NCBI RefSeq assembly: GCF_003323735.1
Contig: NZ_QOIM01000032.1
Location: 1 to 64,000 of the forward strand
Source of the DNA: Streptomyces reniochalinae
GTDB taxonomy: Bacteria > Actinomycetota > Actinomycetes > Streptomycetales > Streptomycetaceae
DNA length: 64,000 nt
Reading direction: 5' to 3'
Part shown: in pieces, positions 46,943 to 58,198 of the stretch
Position numbering within the stretch: the first letter of the stretch is position 1
Layout of the letters: every line of letters starts with the position of its first letter
Made by a program: the position numbers and the translations under genes
Notes under the pieces: generated by a model
Told to the model about the DNA's origin: nothing
The model's input: the letters and a program-made list of their open reading frames with translations, nothing else
Database searches by the model: none

Positions 46943-47872
46943 ATGGCACTGCGACTGGGGCTCGGACTGCCGCAGACGGGTACGTACGACCTGGCCACGG
47001 ACGTGACGACGGTGGCGCGGGCGGCCGAGGAGATGGGGTACGACAGCGTCTGGGTGCTGGAGCGGATCATGCGGCCCGAACAGCCCCTGGACGACATGTA
47101 CCTGATCCCGGGTCTGGAGTGGTCCGCGTATTTCAGGTCGGTCGCCGATCCGCTGGTCACCCTGTCGATGGCCGCGGCCGTCACCGGGCGCGTCCGGCTG
47201 GGCTCCGCCGTTCTGGTCGGCCCGCTGCGCCCGCCGTTCCTGCTGGCGCGGGCGCTGGGCTCGCTGGACGCGGCCAGCGGGGGCCGGCTCGTCGCCGGCC
47301 TGGGCACGGGCTGGTCGCGCGACGAGTACGCGGCTGCGGGCGTCGACTACGCCTCGCGCGGCGCCGCTCTGGATGAGCTGCTGGACGTGTGCGCCAAGGT
47401 CTGGGGCGCCGACCCGGCCTCCTACGAGGGCGGGCGCACCCGCTTCACCCCGTCGGCCGTGGGCCCCAAGCCCGCGGCGTCCCACGTTCCGGTGCTGTTG
47501 GCGGCGGGCAACGACCGTGCGCTGCGGCGGCTGGTGCGGCGGGCCGACGGCTGGCTGCCTTCGCTGGTCTCCAACGAGCAGGTGGTCGCCACCCACGCCC
47601 GGATCAGGGAACTGGCCGGCGAGGTGGGGCGCGATCCGGCCGAACTGTCCACGACGGTACGGGCGTTCGTCCGGGTCACCGACCGCCCCGTCGAGGGGAG
47701 GCGCAGCCCCTACCAGGGCAGTGTCGAGCAGATCGTCGAGGACCTGGCCGGGGCGGCGCGGGCCGGGGTGAGCGAGGTGCTGCTGGACAACCAGCTGGAG
47801 TGCCGCGACGCCCAGGAGCTGATCGACTCCGCGAAGGAGCTGCGCGAGGCGGTCACGGACGCAGGGCTGTAG
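46943..47872 (+). CDS. LLM-class F420-dependent oxidoreductase
   Basis: The 309-residue product has the bacterial-luciferase-like TIM barrel: GLGLPQTGTYDLATDVTTVA, DSVWVLERIM, RVRLGSAVLVGPLRPPFLLA, GGRLVAGLGTGWSRDEYAA and PVLLAAGNDRALRRLVRRAD. This layout is that of F420-dependent (rather than FMN) members of actinobacteria. GGAGGGCGAC precedes the start by a good spacing. Its substrate is unknown. Confidence 0.88.
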   Translation: MALRLGLGLPQTGTYDLATDVTTVARAAEEMGYDSVWVLERIMRPEQPLDDMYLIPGLEWSAYFRSVADPLVTLSMAAAVTGRVRLGSAVLVGPLRPPFLLARALGSLDAASGGRLVAGLGTGWSRDEYAAAGVDYASRGAALDELLDVCAKVWGADPASYEGGRTRFTPSAVGPKPAASHVPVLLAAGNDRALRRLVRRADGWLPSLVSNEQVVATHARIRELAGEVGRDPAELSTTVRAFVRVTDRPVEGRRSPYQGSVEQIVEDLAGAARAGVSEVLLDNQLECRDAQELIDSAKELREAVTDAGL

Positions 47873-47947
47873 CCCGCTCCCCGCGCCCCTCTGGTCCGCC
47901 CGCGCCTTCGGCCCGCCCGGCACTTCCGGTCCGCTTCGGCCCCCTGG

Positions 47948-49669
47948 TCAGTCCTCCGGCAGCAGCACAGGTTCGATTCCGTCGAAGGCGTCCCCGGGGC
48001 CGGGGTTGGCCGGGTCGCAGGCGCCGCCGAGGTGGTGCATGACGCCCCACACGGCGTTGAGCGCGGTCTGTACGGCTCCCTCGGCCCATCCTGCCGTCCA
48101 GGAGATGTCGTCACCCGCCAGGAAGAGGCCGCGCCGGTCCGTGGGCAGCCGGTCCTGCATGAAGTGGGTGAACAGCCGCCGCTGGTAGCGGTAGTGCCCC
48201 GGCAGGTTGGCCTTGAAGGCGCCGAGGAAGTAGGGCTCGTCCTCCCAGGAGACGGTGAGCGGGTCGCCGGTGATGTGCTTGCGGATGTCGACGCCGGGAT
48301 AGATCTCGCCCAGCGACTTGAGCATGACCTCCATCCGCTCGTTCGCGTTCAGCGGCAGCCACTTGAGGCTGTCGTCGCACCACGTGTACGAGAGGCAGAT
48401 GACGGCGGGCCGGTCGGGTCCCTCGTCCAGCAGGTAGGTGCCGCGCGTCATGCGGTCGGTGAGCGTCATGCTCATCGTGTCCCGGCCGGTGCGCGGGTCC
48501 TGGTCGAGCCAGAACGGCCGGTCGACGGGGACGAACAGCTTGGAGGACTCCATGTAGTGGGTGCGCTCCACGGCCGTCCAGTGGTCGATGGGCAGCAGCG
48601 CGTCGTCGCAGTCGATGCGGCTGAGCAGCAGCCACGACTGGGCCGTGAAGACGGCGGCCCGGTAGGTGCGGGTGTTCCCGCCCGCGTCGGTTACGGTCAC
48701 GCGGTTGCCCGCGGTGCGGTGCAGCCGGGTGACGGCGGGGCGGGGGGCGCCGCCCGGATGCAGCGTGGCCAGGCTGGTGCCCTGCGGCCAGTGGACGAGC
48801 TTGCCGGGCTCGCGCTCCCACAGCCGCAGCGGCAGCTGCTGGCAGCCGCCGACGATGCCGCGGTGGTCGTCGTCGGCGCCGGTGTAGACGACGCGCAGGA
48901 TCTCCAGGATCGAGTTGGGGAAGTCGGTGTCCCAGCCGCCGGTGCCGAAGCCGACCTGGCCGAAGATCTCCCGGTGCCGGAAGGAGGAGAAGGCCGGGGA
49001 GTCGCACAGGTAGCCGTAGAAGGTCTGGTTGTCCAGCTTCTCCACCAGCCCGGACCAGATCTCGCGGATGCGGGGCACGTCCCGCTCGCGTATCGCCCGC
49101 TGCATCGCGGAGAAGTCGGCGCCCTCCTCCAGGCAGGCGTTCCACGCCTCCATCACCTGGTGGTAGACGGGCGGCAGGTCCTCCAGCGTGCGGGCGTAGT
49201 GCGACTCGCCCTTGAGGTCCACCACGGTGGAGGGGGTGCCGGGCGCCAGCGGGTTGGGGAACGGCTTGGTCTCCAGCCCGGCGAGGTCGATGTAGTGCTG
49301 GAGCGCGGTCGAGGACGGGGGGAAGCGCATGGCGCCCATCTCCGCGCGCAGCGACGGGTCGCCGCCCTCGAACGCCGCCGTGCGCAGCCGGCCGCCGAGC
49401 TGGTCGGCCTCGTACACGACGGGCTTGAGCCCCATCTTCATCAGCTCGTACGCCGCCACCAGGCCCGACAGGCCGCCGCCGACGACGGCGACCTCGCTGC
49501 CGTGTTCGGCGGGCGGCACCGCGCCCAGGCCCGCCGGGTGCGCCAGGTAGTCGTCGTAGGCGAACGGGAAGTCGGGACCGAACATCGTGAGCGGACGCTG
49601 CGCCTGCTGCTCGCCTGCGGGCTGCCGCTCGTCCTGCTCGTGGGCGGCGGTGGGCACGGTGGAAGTCAT
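47948..49669 (-). CDS. davB: L-lysine 2-monooxygenase (flavin amine-oxidase family)
   Basis: The 573-residue product oxidatively decarboxylates lysine to 5-aminovaleramide. It follows DavB over its length: TMFGPDFPFAYDDYLAHPAG, EVAVVGGGLSGLVAAYELMK (FAD loop), GLKPVVYEADQLGGRLRTAA, EMGAMRFPPSSTALQHYI, GQVGFGTGGWDTDFPNSILE, GDDISWTAGWAEGAVQTALN, and an ending like NPGPGDAFDGIEPVLL. The next gene encodes the matching amidase. The related tryptophan monooxygenase is possible, but the DavB-like ends and neighbour favour lysine. Confidence 0.87.
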   Translation of the reverse strand: MTSTVPTAAHEQDERQPAGEQQAQRPLTMFGPDFPFAYDDYLAHPAGLGAVPPAEHGSEVAVVGGGLSGLVAAYELMKMGLKPVVYEADQLGGRLRTAAFEGGDPSLRAEMGAMRFPPSSTALQHYIDLAGLETKPFPNPLAPGTPSTVVDLKGESHYARTLEDLPPVYHQVMEAWNACLEEGADFSAMQRAIRERDVPRIREIWSGLVEKLDNQTFYGYLCDSPAFSSFRHREIFGQVGFGTGGWDTDFPNSILEILRVVYTGADDDHRGIVGGCQQLPLRLWEREPGKLVHWPQGTSLATLHPGGAPRPAVTRLHRTAGNRVTVTDAGGNTRTYRAAVFTAQSWLLLSRIDCDDALLPIDHWTAVERTHYMESSKLFVPVDRPFWLDQDPRTGRDTMSMTLTDRMTRGTYLLDEGPDRPAVICLSYTWCDDSLKWLPLNANERMEVMLKSLGEIYPGVDIRKHITGDPLTVSWEDEPYFLGAFKANLPGHYRYQRRLFTHFMQDRLPTDRRGLFLAGDDISWTAGWAEGAVQTALNAVWGVMHHLGGACDPANPGPGDAFDGIEPVLLPED

Positions 49670-49742
49670 GCGGAGGTACTCCTGGGGTGCGGGCCTGGCA
49701 AGGGGTAGGGGGACGGCGCCCTGGGCGCGAGTGGAGGGGGCC

Positions 49743-50510
49743 TCAGGCCGGGTACAGCTCGGGGCGGCGGTCGGCCAGATACGGGTTGCGCTCGCGGGAC
49801 GCCTCCAGCAACGCCGGATCGGCGTCGGCCACCAGCAGGGTCTGCGCGTCGCCGTCGGCGCGGGCCGGCACGGTGCCGTCAGGAGCGGCCAGACAGCTGC
49901 GCCCCGCGAAGTCGAACTCGCCCTCGCGGCCCACGCGGTTGGCGTAGGCGACGTAGAGCTGGCTCTCCACGGCCCGCGCAGGAACGAGCGTCGTGGCCAC
50001 CGTGTCGTAGGGGCGCATCAGCGCGGTCGGCACGAGCAGGACGTCGGTGCCCGCGAGGGCGTGCGCGCGCACGGCTTCGGGGAACTCGACGTCGTAGCAG
50101 ATCAGCAGACCGAGCGTCAGCCCCTCCAGCCGCGCCTGGACGGGCAGGCGGGTACCCGGCGTGTAGTGCTCGGTCTCGTAGGTGCCGTACAGGTGCGTCT
50201 TGCGGTAGTGCGCGAGGGCCTCGCCGTCCGGGCCGACGAGCCCGGCGGTGTTGTGCACGGCGCCGTCCTCGCCCCGCTCGGGGTAGCCGTAGCCGACAGC
50301 GACCCCGTGGCGGCGGGCGATGCGGGAGACCTTCCGCGCGGCCGGGCCGTCGCTGCGCTGTGCCGCCCCCGCCGGGTCGGCGAGGGCGTAGCCGGTGAGG
50401 GAGAGCTCCGGCGTGAGGAGGAGACGGGCACCCCGAGCGGCTGCCTCGCGGGCCGCGCTGTCGAGGGCGTCCAGGCCGGCGGCCCGGGTCTGGTGGAGGG
50501 CGATACGCAC
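49743..50510 (-). CDS. davA: 5-aminovaleramidase (nitrilase superfamily)
   Basis: The 255-residue product is a carbon-nitrogen hydrolase with the Glu-Lys-Cys triad in LLLTPELSLTGYAL, HYRKTHLYGTY and GLLICYDVEFPEAVRA. VAVGYGYPERGEDGAVHNTA and PYDTVATTLVPARAVESQLY also follow DavA. It should hydrolyse 5-aminovaleramide from DavB to 5-aminovalerate. The GTG start at 50510 (V-R-I-A-L-H-Q) matches the family N-terminus better than an upstream ATG. It lies upstream of davB on the same strand, with a 73-bp gap. Confidence 0.86.
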   Translation of the reverse strand: MRIALHQTRAAGLDALDSAAREAAARGARLLLTPELSLTGYALADPAGAAQRSDGPAARKVSRIARRHGVAVGYGYPERGEDGAVHNTAGLVGPDGEALAHYRKTHLYGTYETEHYTPGTRLPVQARLEGLTLGLLICYDVEFPEAVRAHALAGTDVLLVPTALMRPYDTVATTLVPARAVESQLYVAYANRVGREGEFDFAGRSCLAAPDGTVPARADGDAQTLLVADADPALLEASRERNPYLADRRPELYPA

Positions 50511-50667
50511 GACTTCGACGCTACGGAGCGCCCTTGCGGGCGGCAAGCTGCCGATCTTGCGGGGTCACCCCTCATCTGTTGCGCGATCTCGGCCGAGACG
50601 GACGTTCTGTTGCGTTGCCGTGCCGGAGTGCCCCCGGACGCAATCCGGGGGGAAGGGCAGGGTGCGT

Positions 50668-51132
50668 CTACAGCGGGGGGCCCGCGGTGTAGCGGCGCAG
50701 CAAGGGGGAGAGCACCAGTACCGACTTGGTGCGGTCGACGAAGGGTTCGCCCGCGATCCTCTCCAGCACCGTCTCGAAGTGCCGCATGTCCGCCGCGAAG
50801 ACCTGCACGAGCGCGTCGGCGTCCCCGGTCACCGTGGAGGCCGAGGCCACTTCGGGATAGCGCGCGAGCGCCCGGCGGATGTCCTCGGGCGCCGTCCGGG
50901 AGCGGCAGTACATCTCGATGAAACCCTCCGTCTGCCACCCCAGGGCGGCCGGATCGACCCGTACGGTGAACCCCGTGATCGCGCCGCGCTCCCGCAGCCG
51001 GTCCACGCGCCGCTTCACGGCGGGTGCCGACAGGCCGACCTCGGCTCCGATGTCGGCGTAGGTGCGGCGGGCATCCTCGGCGAGGGCGTGGACGATGCGT
51101 TCGTCGAGGGTGTCGAGATCGTTCTGTGGCAC
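50668..51132 (-). CDS. Lrp/AsnC-family transcriptional regulator
   Basis: The 154-residue product has an N-terminal HTH (DLDTLDERIVHALAEDARRT, ADIGAEVGLSAPAVKRRVDR) and the RAM ligand-binding domain (ASTVTGDADALVQVFAADM). The family senses amino acids. It lies immediately upstream of davA, same strand, which suggests that it controls lysine catabolism and responds to lysine or its products. Confidence 0.9.
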   Translation of the reverse strand: MPQNDLDTLDERIVHALAEDARRTYADIGAEVGLSAPAVKRRVDRLRERGAITGFTVRVDPAALGWQTEGFIEMYCRSRTAPEDIRRALARYPEVASASTVTGDADALVQVFAADMRHFETVLERIAGEPFVDRTKSVLVLSPLLRRYTAGPPL

Positions 51133-51186
51133 GGCGCCAGTAGAACACGAGGTGAACTCGGGCCGCGGAACGGCCGGAAGGACGGG

Positions 51187-52200
51187 GTGAGGGTGCCGGA
51201 AGAGGTGGGCGGGTGGCAGGACGCCGGGCCGTTCCTGAGGGGGGTGTCCTGGCGGGACGGCGACAGGTGCGTGCGCGCCGACCCGGCGGACGCGGCCCGG
51301 CTGCCGGCCACGACCTGGGCCCGGGCCCGGATGCCGGTGGGGGTACGGCTGGAGTTCGTCGCGCGGGGCCCGTTCGAGGTGCGCTACCGCGCGGCCGCTC
51401 TGGGCACCGTGGACGCGCTGCGGGAGGGGAGCCGGATGTGGGAGGCGCTGCGGGACGGCGAGAGGGTCACCGCCGTCCCGGAGACCCCGCAGGAGGCCAC
51501 AAGGGTGCTGCGCGTGGACTGGCCGGGCGGCCGCGGGGTGCTGTACCCGCCGGAGGGGTACGCCCCTGTGCTGCTGGGGGTGCGCGGCGCGCGGCCCGCA
51601 CCGCGGCGACCCCGCTGGCTGGTGTACGGCGACTCGATCACGGAGGGCTGGTCGGCGTCGGCGCCCTCACTGGGCTGGCCCGCGGTCGCGGGCCGCGAGC
51701 TGGGCCTGGACACCGTCAACCTGGGCTACACGGGTTCCGCGCACGGGGAGATGGCGAGCGCCGAGCAGCTGGCGGCTCTCCCCGGCTCGGTGCTGACCCT
51801 GGCGTTCGGCTGCAACTGCTGGACGGGCGTGCCGTATTCGACGGGGCTGATGGCCGAGACCGTCACGGCGTTCCTGCGCCTGGTGCGCGCAGGGCATCCC
51901 CGTGCGCCGTTGCTGGTGGTCTCTCCGCTGGTGCGTCCGGAGGCCGAGCGTGAGCCGAACGCCCTCGGCGCGACCCTGGCAGGACTGCGTGCGGCGATGG
52001 AGGAGGCCGTACGGGCCCGGATCGCGGCGGGCGACGACCGGCTCGCGCTGCTGCCGGGCGCTGATCTGATCGGTCCCGGACACCTGGTGGACGGCGTGCA
52101 CCCCGACGACGCGGGGCACGCGCTGGTCGCCTCCGCGGTGGCCCGCGCCCTGAGCGAGGAGGCGGCCGTGCCGACGCCCGGGGAGGGCGGGGCTCTCTAG
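51187..52200 (+). CDS. SGNH/GDSL-type hydrolase
   Basis: The 337-residue product has an N-terminal beta-sandwich (about 1-130) and an SGNH hydrolase domain: RWLVYGDSITEGWSAS (Ser nucleophile), NLGYTGSAHGE (Gly), FGCNCWTG (Asn) and DGVHPDDAGHALVA (Asp-x-x-His). It resembles esterases acting on acylated carbohydrates. Two in-frame GTG codons (51187 and 51193) are possible starts, each with GGAAGG at workable distance. No signal peptide is seen. Its 3' end overlaps the convergent methyltransferase gene by 3 bp. Confidence 0.85.
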   Translation: MRVPEEVGGWQDAGPFLRGVSWRDGDRCVRADPADAARLPATTWARARMPVGVRLEFVARGPFEVRYRAAALGTVDALREGSRMWEALRDGERVTAVPETPQEATRVLRVDWPGGRGVLYPPEGYAPVLLGVRGARPAPRRPRWLVYGDSITEGWSASAPSLGWPAVAGRELGLDTVNLGYTGSAHGEMASAEQLAALPGSVLTLAFGCNCWTGVPYSTGLMAETVTAFLRLVRAGHPRAPLLVVSPLVRPEAEREPNALGATLAGLRAAMEEAVRARIAAGDDRLALLPGADLIGPGHLVDGVHPDDAGHALVASAVARALSEEAAVPTPGEGGAL

Positions 52201-52898
52201 CCGGCCGGTACGGCACGCACCCAGTCGTGCCGCTCCGTCAGCCAGCGGTCGACGCGCAGCCCGGCGGCGGAGAGCGCCTCGGCGAAGACGGGTTCGGTCA
52301 GCAGACGCGAGTAGTACGTCTGCACCCAGGTGCGGCCCTCGCTGGTGTACTCCACGCGGGAGCGCGTGAGTCCGTCGCCGACCTGCTCGACGTCGGTGGT
52401 GGTGACGGTCATCCCGTCCGCGCGCCAGCCGTGCCCGGGCCTGACGTCCTCGTGGCGGCTGTCGTGCTGGCGCTGGATGACGACGCAGCCGTCGGAGGCG
52501 ACGTGCCGGGCGCAGGCGTCGAGCAGTCCGGTGCGCAGGTCGTCGTCGGCGGTGTTGACGAGGAAGGAGGTGAGGGTGACGACGTCGAAGCGCTCGCCGA
52601 GATCGAGGTCCTCGATGGCGGAGCGTACGGTGCGGGCGTCCTCGATCAGGTCGAGCATGCCCGGCGACTCGTCGACGGCGGTCACCCGGAAGCCGCGCCG
52701 GACCAGGGAGCGGGTCATCCGCCCGGAGCCCGCGCCGAGTTCGAGCAGGGTCAGTCCGCGGGGCTCCGCCACGGCGGAGGCGACGATCCCGGTCTCGCCG
52801 ATCTCCGGCAGCCGGGCGTAGACCTCCACGGCGCAGCCGTCCGGGGTGATCTCCCCAGGACCGGTGCCCGTGTTCGCTTGGCGCGTGTAAGTGCTCAT
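52197..52898 (-). CDS. SAM-dependent class I methyltransferase
   Basis: The 233-residue product has the motif I glycine loop LTLLELGAGSGRMTRSLVRR, motif II VTAVDESPGMLDLI and DVVTLTSFLVNTADDDLR. The protein family methylates small molecules. The substrate is unknown. ATG 52898 follows a plausible leader; an in-frame ATG 9 bp upstream is an alternative. Confidence 0.85.
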   Translation of the reverse strand: MSTYTRQANTGTGPGEITPDGCAVEVYARLPEIGETGIVASAVAEPRGLTLLELGAGSGRMTRSLVRRGFRVTAVDESPGMLDLIEDARTVRSAIEDLDLGERFDVVTLTSFLVNTADDDLRTGLLDACARHVASDGCVVIQRQHDSRHEDVRPGHGWRADGMTVTTTDVEQVGDGLTRSRVEYTSEGRTWVQTYYSRLLTEPVFAEALSAAGLRVDRWLTERHDWVRAVPAG

Positions 52899-52995
52899 GC
52901 ACGTCATCCGATCACGCGGCTCAGTGGCGCGGAAGCCCTCGGACACGACCGGCGCCGCGCCCCGGCCCGGGGTGCGGCGCCGGTCGCCGGAGCGG

Positions 52996-54543
<1,548 letters not shown>

Positions 54544-55800
54544 CTACGGAGTGTGCCCGCCGCTCACCGGGTCGGGGACCACCTCGCCGTGCGGGGAGGC
54601 GGGCTCGGGCTCCGGGGCCACCGGCGTGCGGCGCGCCGCGCGGGCGTCGGCCACCCCCTTCAGACGGCGCACCACCGGCTCCGTCCAGCGGGCGGTCAGC
54701 GGACCGAAGACCACCATGATCATCACGTACGCGGTCGCCAGCGGGGTGATCCGCGAGTCCACGCCCGCGGCGAGCCCCGCTATCACGATGGAGAACTCGC
54801 CCCGCGCCACCAGCGCCCCGCCCGCGCGCAGCCGCCCCTTGCCGCCCACTCCGGCACGCCCCGCCGCATACCAGCCGGTGAGCACCTTCGTGACGGCGGT
54901 GACCAGGGCCAGGATCAGCGCGGGCAGTAGCACGGGCGGGATCTGGGAGGGGTCGGTGTTGAGCCCGAAGAAGACGAAGAAGACGGCGGCGAACAGGTCC
55001 CGCAACGGCGTGAGCAGGCTGCGCGCGTTCTCGGCCGTCTCGCCCGAGAGCGCGATACCCACCAGGAACGCGCCGACGGCCGCCGAAACCTGGAGCTTCG
55101 CGGCGATACCCGCGATCAGCAAGGTGAGCCCCAGCACCACGAGCAGCAGCATCTCCGGGGTGTTCGAGCTGACGGCGCGGCTGATGTGCCGGCCGAAGCG
55201 CAGCGCCACCAGCAGCACGATGCCGACCGTGCCCACCGCCACCAGCATCGCCACGCTCGTCCCCGCCAGCCCGAGCCCCGCCACCAGCGCCGTCAGCAGC
55301 GGCAGATAGAGGGCCATCGACAGGTCCTCGATCACCAGCACACCCAGGATGACCGGCGTCTCCTTGTTGCCGAGCCTGCCCAGGTCGGTGAGCACCTTGG
55401 CGATCACCCCGGACGACGAGATCCAGGTGACACCTGCCAGCGCCACCGCCGCGACCGGGCCCCAGCCCAGCAGCAGCGCCGCCACCGCGCCCGGCACCGC
55501 GTTGAGCGCGAAGTCCACGATGCCGGACGGGTACTGGGTCTTGAGACTGGTGACCAGCTCCGAGGCGCTGTACTCCAGACCGAGCAGCAGCAGGAGCAGG
55601 ATCACCCCGATCTCCGCACCGACCTCGATGAACCCCTCGGTGGCGGTCAGCGGGAAGAGCCCTCCCTGCCCGAAGGCGAGACCCCCCAGCAGGTAGAGCG
55701 GGATCGGGGAGAGCCCGATACGGCCGGCGAAGCGGCCTACCAGCCCCAGTCCCAGAATGACGGCGCCGAGTTCGATCAGCAGGACGGTGGTGTCGTGCAC
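54544..55800 (-). CDS. Cation:proton antiporter, CPA2/KhtU-like
   Basis: The 418-residue product has about 12 TM helices and the CPA2 fold: GLSPIPLYLLGGLAFGQGG, EVGVILLLLLLGLEYSASEL-like segment, VAAVALAGVTWISSSGVIAK, VGAFLVGIALSGE and RAGGALVARGEFSIVIAGLA. It exchanges K+ or Na+ for H+. There is no C-terminal TrkA domain, because a TrkA-C subunit gene lies immediately upstream. Together they resemble KhtTU K+/H+ antiport. The start is GTG 55800. Confidence 0.88.
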   Translation of the reverse strand: MHDTTVLLIELGAVILGLGLVGRFAGRIGLSPIPLYLLGGLAFGQGGLFPLTATEGFIEVGAEIGVILLLLLLGLEYSASELVTSLKTQYPSGIVDFALNAVPGAVAALLLGWGPVAAVALAGVTWISSSGVIAKVLTDLGRLGNKETPVILGVLVIEDLSMALYLPLLTALVAGLGLAGTSVAMLVAVGTVGIVLLVALRFGRHISRAVSSNTPEMLLLVVLGLTLLIAGIAAKLQVSAAVGAFLVGIALSGETAENARSLLTPLRDLFAAVFFVFFGLNTDPSQIPPVLLPALILALVTAVTKVLTGWYAAGRAGVGGKGRLRAGGALVARGEFSIVIAGLAAGVDSRITPLATAYVMIMVVFGPLTARWTEPVVRRLKGVADARAARRTPVAPEPEPASPHGEVVPDPVSGGHTP

Positions 55801-55839
55801 AAAGGGCCTTTCAGTTGTCCAGCGGCTTGTCCTCGCGGC

Positions 55840-56316
55840 TCAGGTGCCGGAGATGATGCGTGTCAGCTCGTCCACTCCCTCCCGGGTACCGACGGCGACG
55901 AGCGTGTCCCCCGCCTCCAGCCGGAAGTCGGGCGTCGGCGAGGGCACCGCGCCGGTACGGCGCAGCACCGCGACGATGGAGGCGCCGGTACGGCTCCGCG
56001 CCTGGGTGGCACCCAGTGGCTCCCCGCTGTACGGGGACTGCCCCGACATCGGGATGCGGACGGTGACCAGGTCGATCTCCATCTCGCACGTGCCCAGCCG
56101 CGGGCTCTCGCCGGGAGCGAGGATCTCCGCCAGGGAGCCCGCCTCCTCCCTGTCGAGCTGCACCGTGGCCAGACAGGCGTCGGGGTCGTCCTCCGGATGA
56201 AAACCGAGGAACCTGCGGCCGTCCTGGTGGGCGACCACCGAGATGTGGCGCCCGGTCCGGGTGGTGATGTCGTACTGCTTGCCCAACCCCGGCAGCTTGG
56301 TGCTCTTGGTCGTCAT
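55840..56316 (-). CDS. TrkA-C-domain antiporter regulatory subunit (KhtT-like)
   Basis: The 158-residue product has an N-terminal KhtT-like domain (LGKQYDITTRTGRHISVVAH) and a TrkA-C domain (SRTGASIVAVLRRTGAVPSP, FRLEAGDTLVAVGTREGVDE). It should control the antiporter encoded 39 bp downstream, probably in response to nucleotide or pH. Start ATG 56316 is preferred over an upstream ATG that adds six residues. Confidence 0.87.
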   Translation of the reverse strand: MTTKSTKLPGLGKQYDITTRTGRHISVVAHQDGRRFLGFHPEDDPDACLATVQLDREEAGSLAEILAPGESPRLGTCEMEIDLVTVRIPMSGQSPYSGEPLGATQARSRTGASIVAVLRRTGAVPSPTPDFRLEAGDTLVAVGTREGVDELTRIISGT

Positions 56317-56382
56317 GGCTGCTGCCCTTCTCAACCTTCCACGAGGACTGCGCAGGTCCGCTCGGCGTCCTGCGGCGAACTG

Positions 56383-57414
56383 CTACGAAGCGGCGGTGCT
56401 GTCCGGATCCGTACGCTCCAACGCCGGACGGGGGCCCGATTCTTCCTCGGCCAGCAGCCAGTCGGCTGCCGCGGTGTCGGTCACCAGGCTGGTGACCAGT
56501 CCGGAGCGGAGCACGGCGCCGATGGCGGCCGCCTTCCGGTGCCCCCCGGCGATGGCCACGACCTCCGGGATCCGGCGCAGCCGCTCGGCCTCGACGGTGA
56601 TGCACCGCTCCCCCAGGTCGCGGCCGATCCGCCGGCCCTGCGCGTCGAACAGGTGCGCCGACATCTCGGCGGCCACCCCGAGTGACGAGTAGTGCTCGCG
56701 CTCCTCGGCGCTGAGCATGTCGTGCACCGTGGAGATCCCCGGCTCCCAGGAGCCGATGGAGACGGCGGCGACGGTCACCTTGTCGAAGTACTCGAAAGCG
56801 CGAGCGATGCCCGTCTGGTGACGCAGCGCCGCGGCGGTGGAGCTGTCCGGCAGCAGCATCGGCGCGTAGATGGGGTGCGCCTCCCCGCCCGCGACCTCCG
56901 CGGCACGCCGGACGGCCTCCACCGAACCGCGGTCGGCCGTGCCCGCGTCGTAGACACCGGTGAGCTGGACCACCGTGCACGGGGGCAGCTGGCGCAGCGC
57001 CGTCGCCATGTGGATGGTGGAGCGGCCCCAGGCCAGACCCAGCACATCGCCGTCGGTGACCAGCTCGCCCAGCAGATCGGCGGCGACCTCGCCGAGGTTC
57101 TCCGGGTCCGCCGCGTCGTCGACGGCCTCGGTGGGCGACTCGACGACGACCGCGTGCCGCAGCCCGAAGCGGGCACGCAGCGCGTCCGAACGCTCGGCTT
57201 CCAGCTCGGCCGGCACCCTGATCTCGATCCGCACCAGGTCGCATTCGAGCGCCGTCTCCAGCACCCGGGCCACCTTGAAGCGGCTCACCCCGAACTCGTC
57301 CGCGATCTGGATCTTGGACTTGCCCTCCAGATAGAAACGGCGGGCCATCGCCGCCGCCTGCATGAGCTCGGCGGGTCCCATTCGCGTGGCTCGCCCCGAC
57401 GACACCGCTCTCAC
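56383..57414 (-). CDS. SorC/DeoR-type sugar-binding transcriptional regulator
   Basis: The 343-residue product has an N-terminal HTH (ARRFYLEGKSKIQIADEFGV, SRFKVARVLETAL) and a SorC-type sugar-phosphate-binding domain (GDVLGLAWGRSTIHMATALR, YAPMLLPDSSTAAALRHQTG). It probably responds to a phosphorylated sugar. Two or three GTG codons (57414, 57405) could start it. It sits just beyond rpe, so a pentose-phosphate ligand is plausible. Confidence 0.85.
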   Translation of the reverse strand: MRAVSSGRATRMGPAELMQAAAMARRFYLEGKSKIQIADEFGVSRFKVARVLETALECDLVRIEIRVPAELEAERSDALRARFGLRHAVVVESPTEAVDDAADPENLGEVAADLLGELVTDGDVLGLAWGRSTIHMATALRQLPPCTVVQLTGVYDAGTADRGSVEAVRRAAEVAGGEAHPIYAPMLLPDSSTAAALRHQTGIARAFEYFDKVTVAAVSIGSWEPGISTVHDMLSAEEREHYSSLGVAAEMSAHLFDAQGRRIGRDLGERCITVEAERLRRIPEVVAIAGGHRKAAAIGAVLRSGLVTSLVTDTAAADWLLAEEESGPRPALERTDPDSTAAS

Positions 57415-57514
57415 CTCACTGTCTTGCCGTGTCCGCGCCGGCGGCACGTGCGCGCCGCGCGTTCATCCTTGCAGATCCCCTGACAAACGTGACCCTGGTC
57501 ACCCAGCGTTCACC

Positions 57515-58198
57515 TCAGCTCCCCTGCCCCGGGCGGCCGGCCCGCTCCGCCTGCCGCCGCAACGCGCGCACCGCCTCCACAGGGTCCTCGGCACCGTAGA
57601 CCGCGGAGCCGGCCACGAACACGTCGGCACCCGCCTCGGCGCACCGCTCAATGGTGGAGGCGGAGACCCCGCCGTCCACCTGGAGCCACAGTTGCAGACC
57701 GTGCTTGTCGATCAGCTGCCGGGTGCGGCGGATCTTCGGCAGCATGATGTCGAGGAACGCCTGCCCGCCGAAGCCCGGCTCCACCGTCATCACCAGCAGC
57801 ATGTCCAGCTCGGGCAGCAGGTCCTCGTACGGCTCGATCGGGGTGGCCGGCTTGAGCGCCATGGACGCACGGGCCCCCTGGGCGCGGACCTCGCGGGCCA
57901 GCCGCACCGGAGCCGCGGCCGCCTCCGCGTGGAAGGTGACCGAACCCGCGCCCGCCTCCACGAACGCCGGCGCCCAGCGGTCCGGCTCCTCGATCATCAG
58001 GTGGCAGTCCAGCGGGGTGTCCGTGGCCTTGCGCAGCGACTCGACGACGGGCACGCCCAGGGTCAGATTGGGCACGAAGTGGTTGTCCATGACATCGACG
58101 TGCAGCCAGTCGGCGCCGCCGGTGCCGGAGACCGCGTCCGCCTCGTCGGCGAGCCGCGCGAAGTCGGCGGACAGGATGCTGGGGTTGATCTGAGCCAT
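57515..58198 (-). CDS. rpe: Ribulose-phosphate 3-epimerase
   Basis: The 227-residue product interconverts ribulose 5-P and xylulose 5-[36 protein letters not shown] (catalytic Asp and metal His), [27 protein letters not shown] and [15 protein letters not shown] are present. Length is typical. It follows rsmB on the same strand, with a repeat-rich 126-bp gap. Confidence 0.95.
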   Translation of the reverse strand: MAQINPSILSADFARLADEADAVSGTGGADWLHVDVMDNHFVPNLTLGVPVVESLRKATDTPLDCHLMIEEPDRWAPAFVEAGAGSVTFHAEAAAAPVRLAREVRAQGARASMALKPATPIEPYEDLLPELDMLLVMTVEPGFGGQAFLDIMLPKIRRTRQLIDKHGLQLWLQVDGGVSASTIERCAEAGADVFVAGSAVYGAEDPVEAVRALRRQAERAGRPGQGS

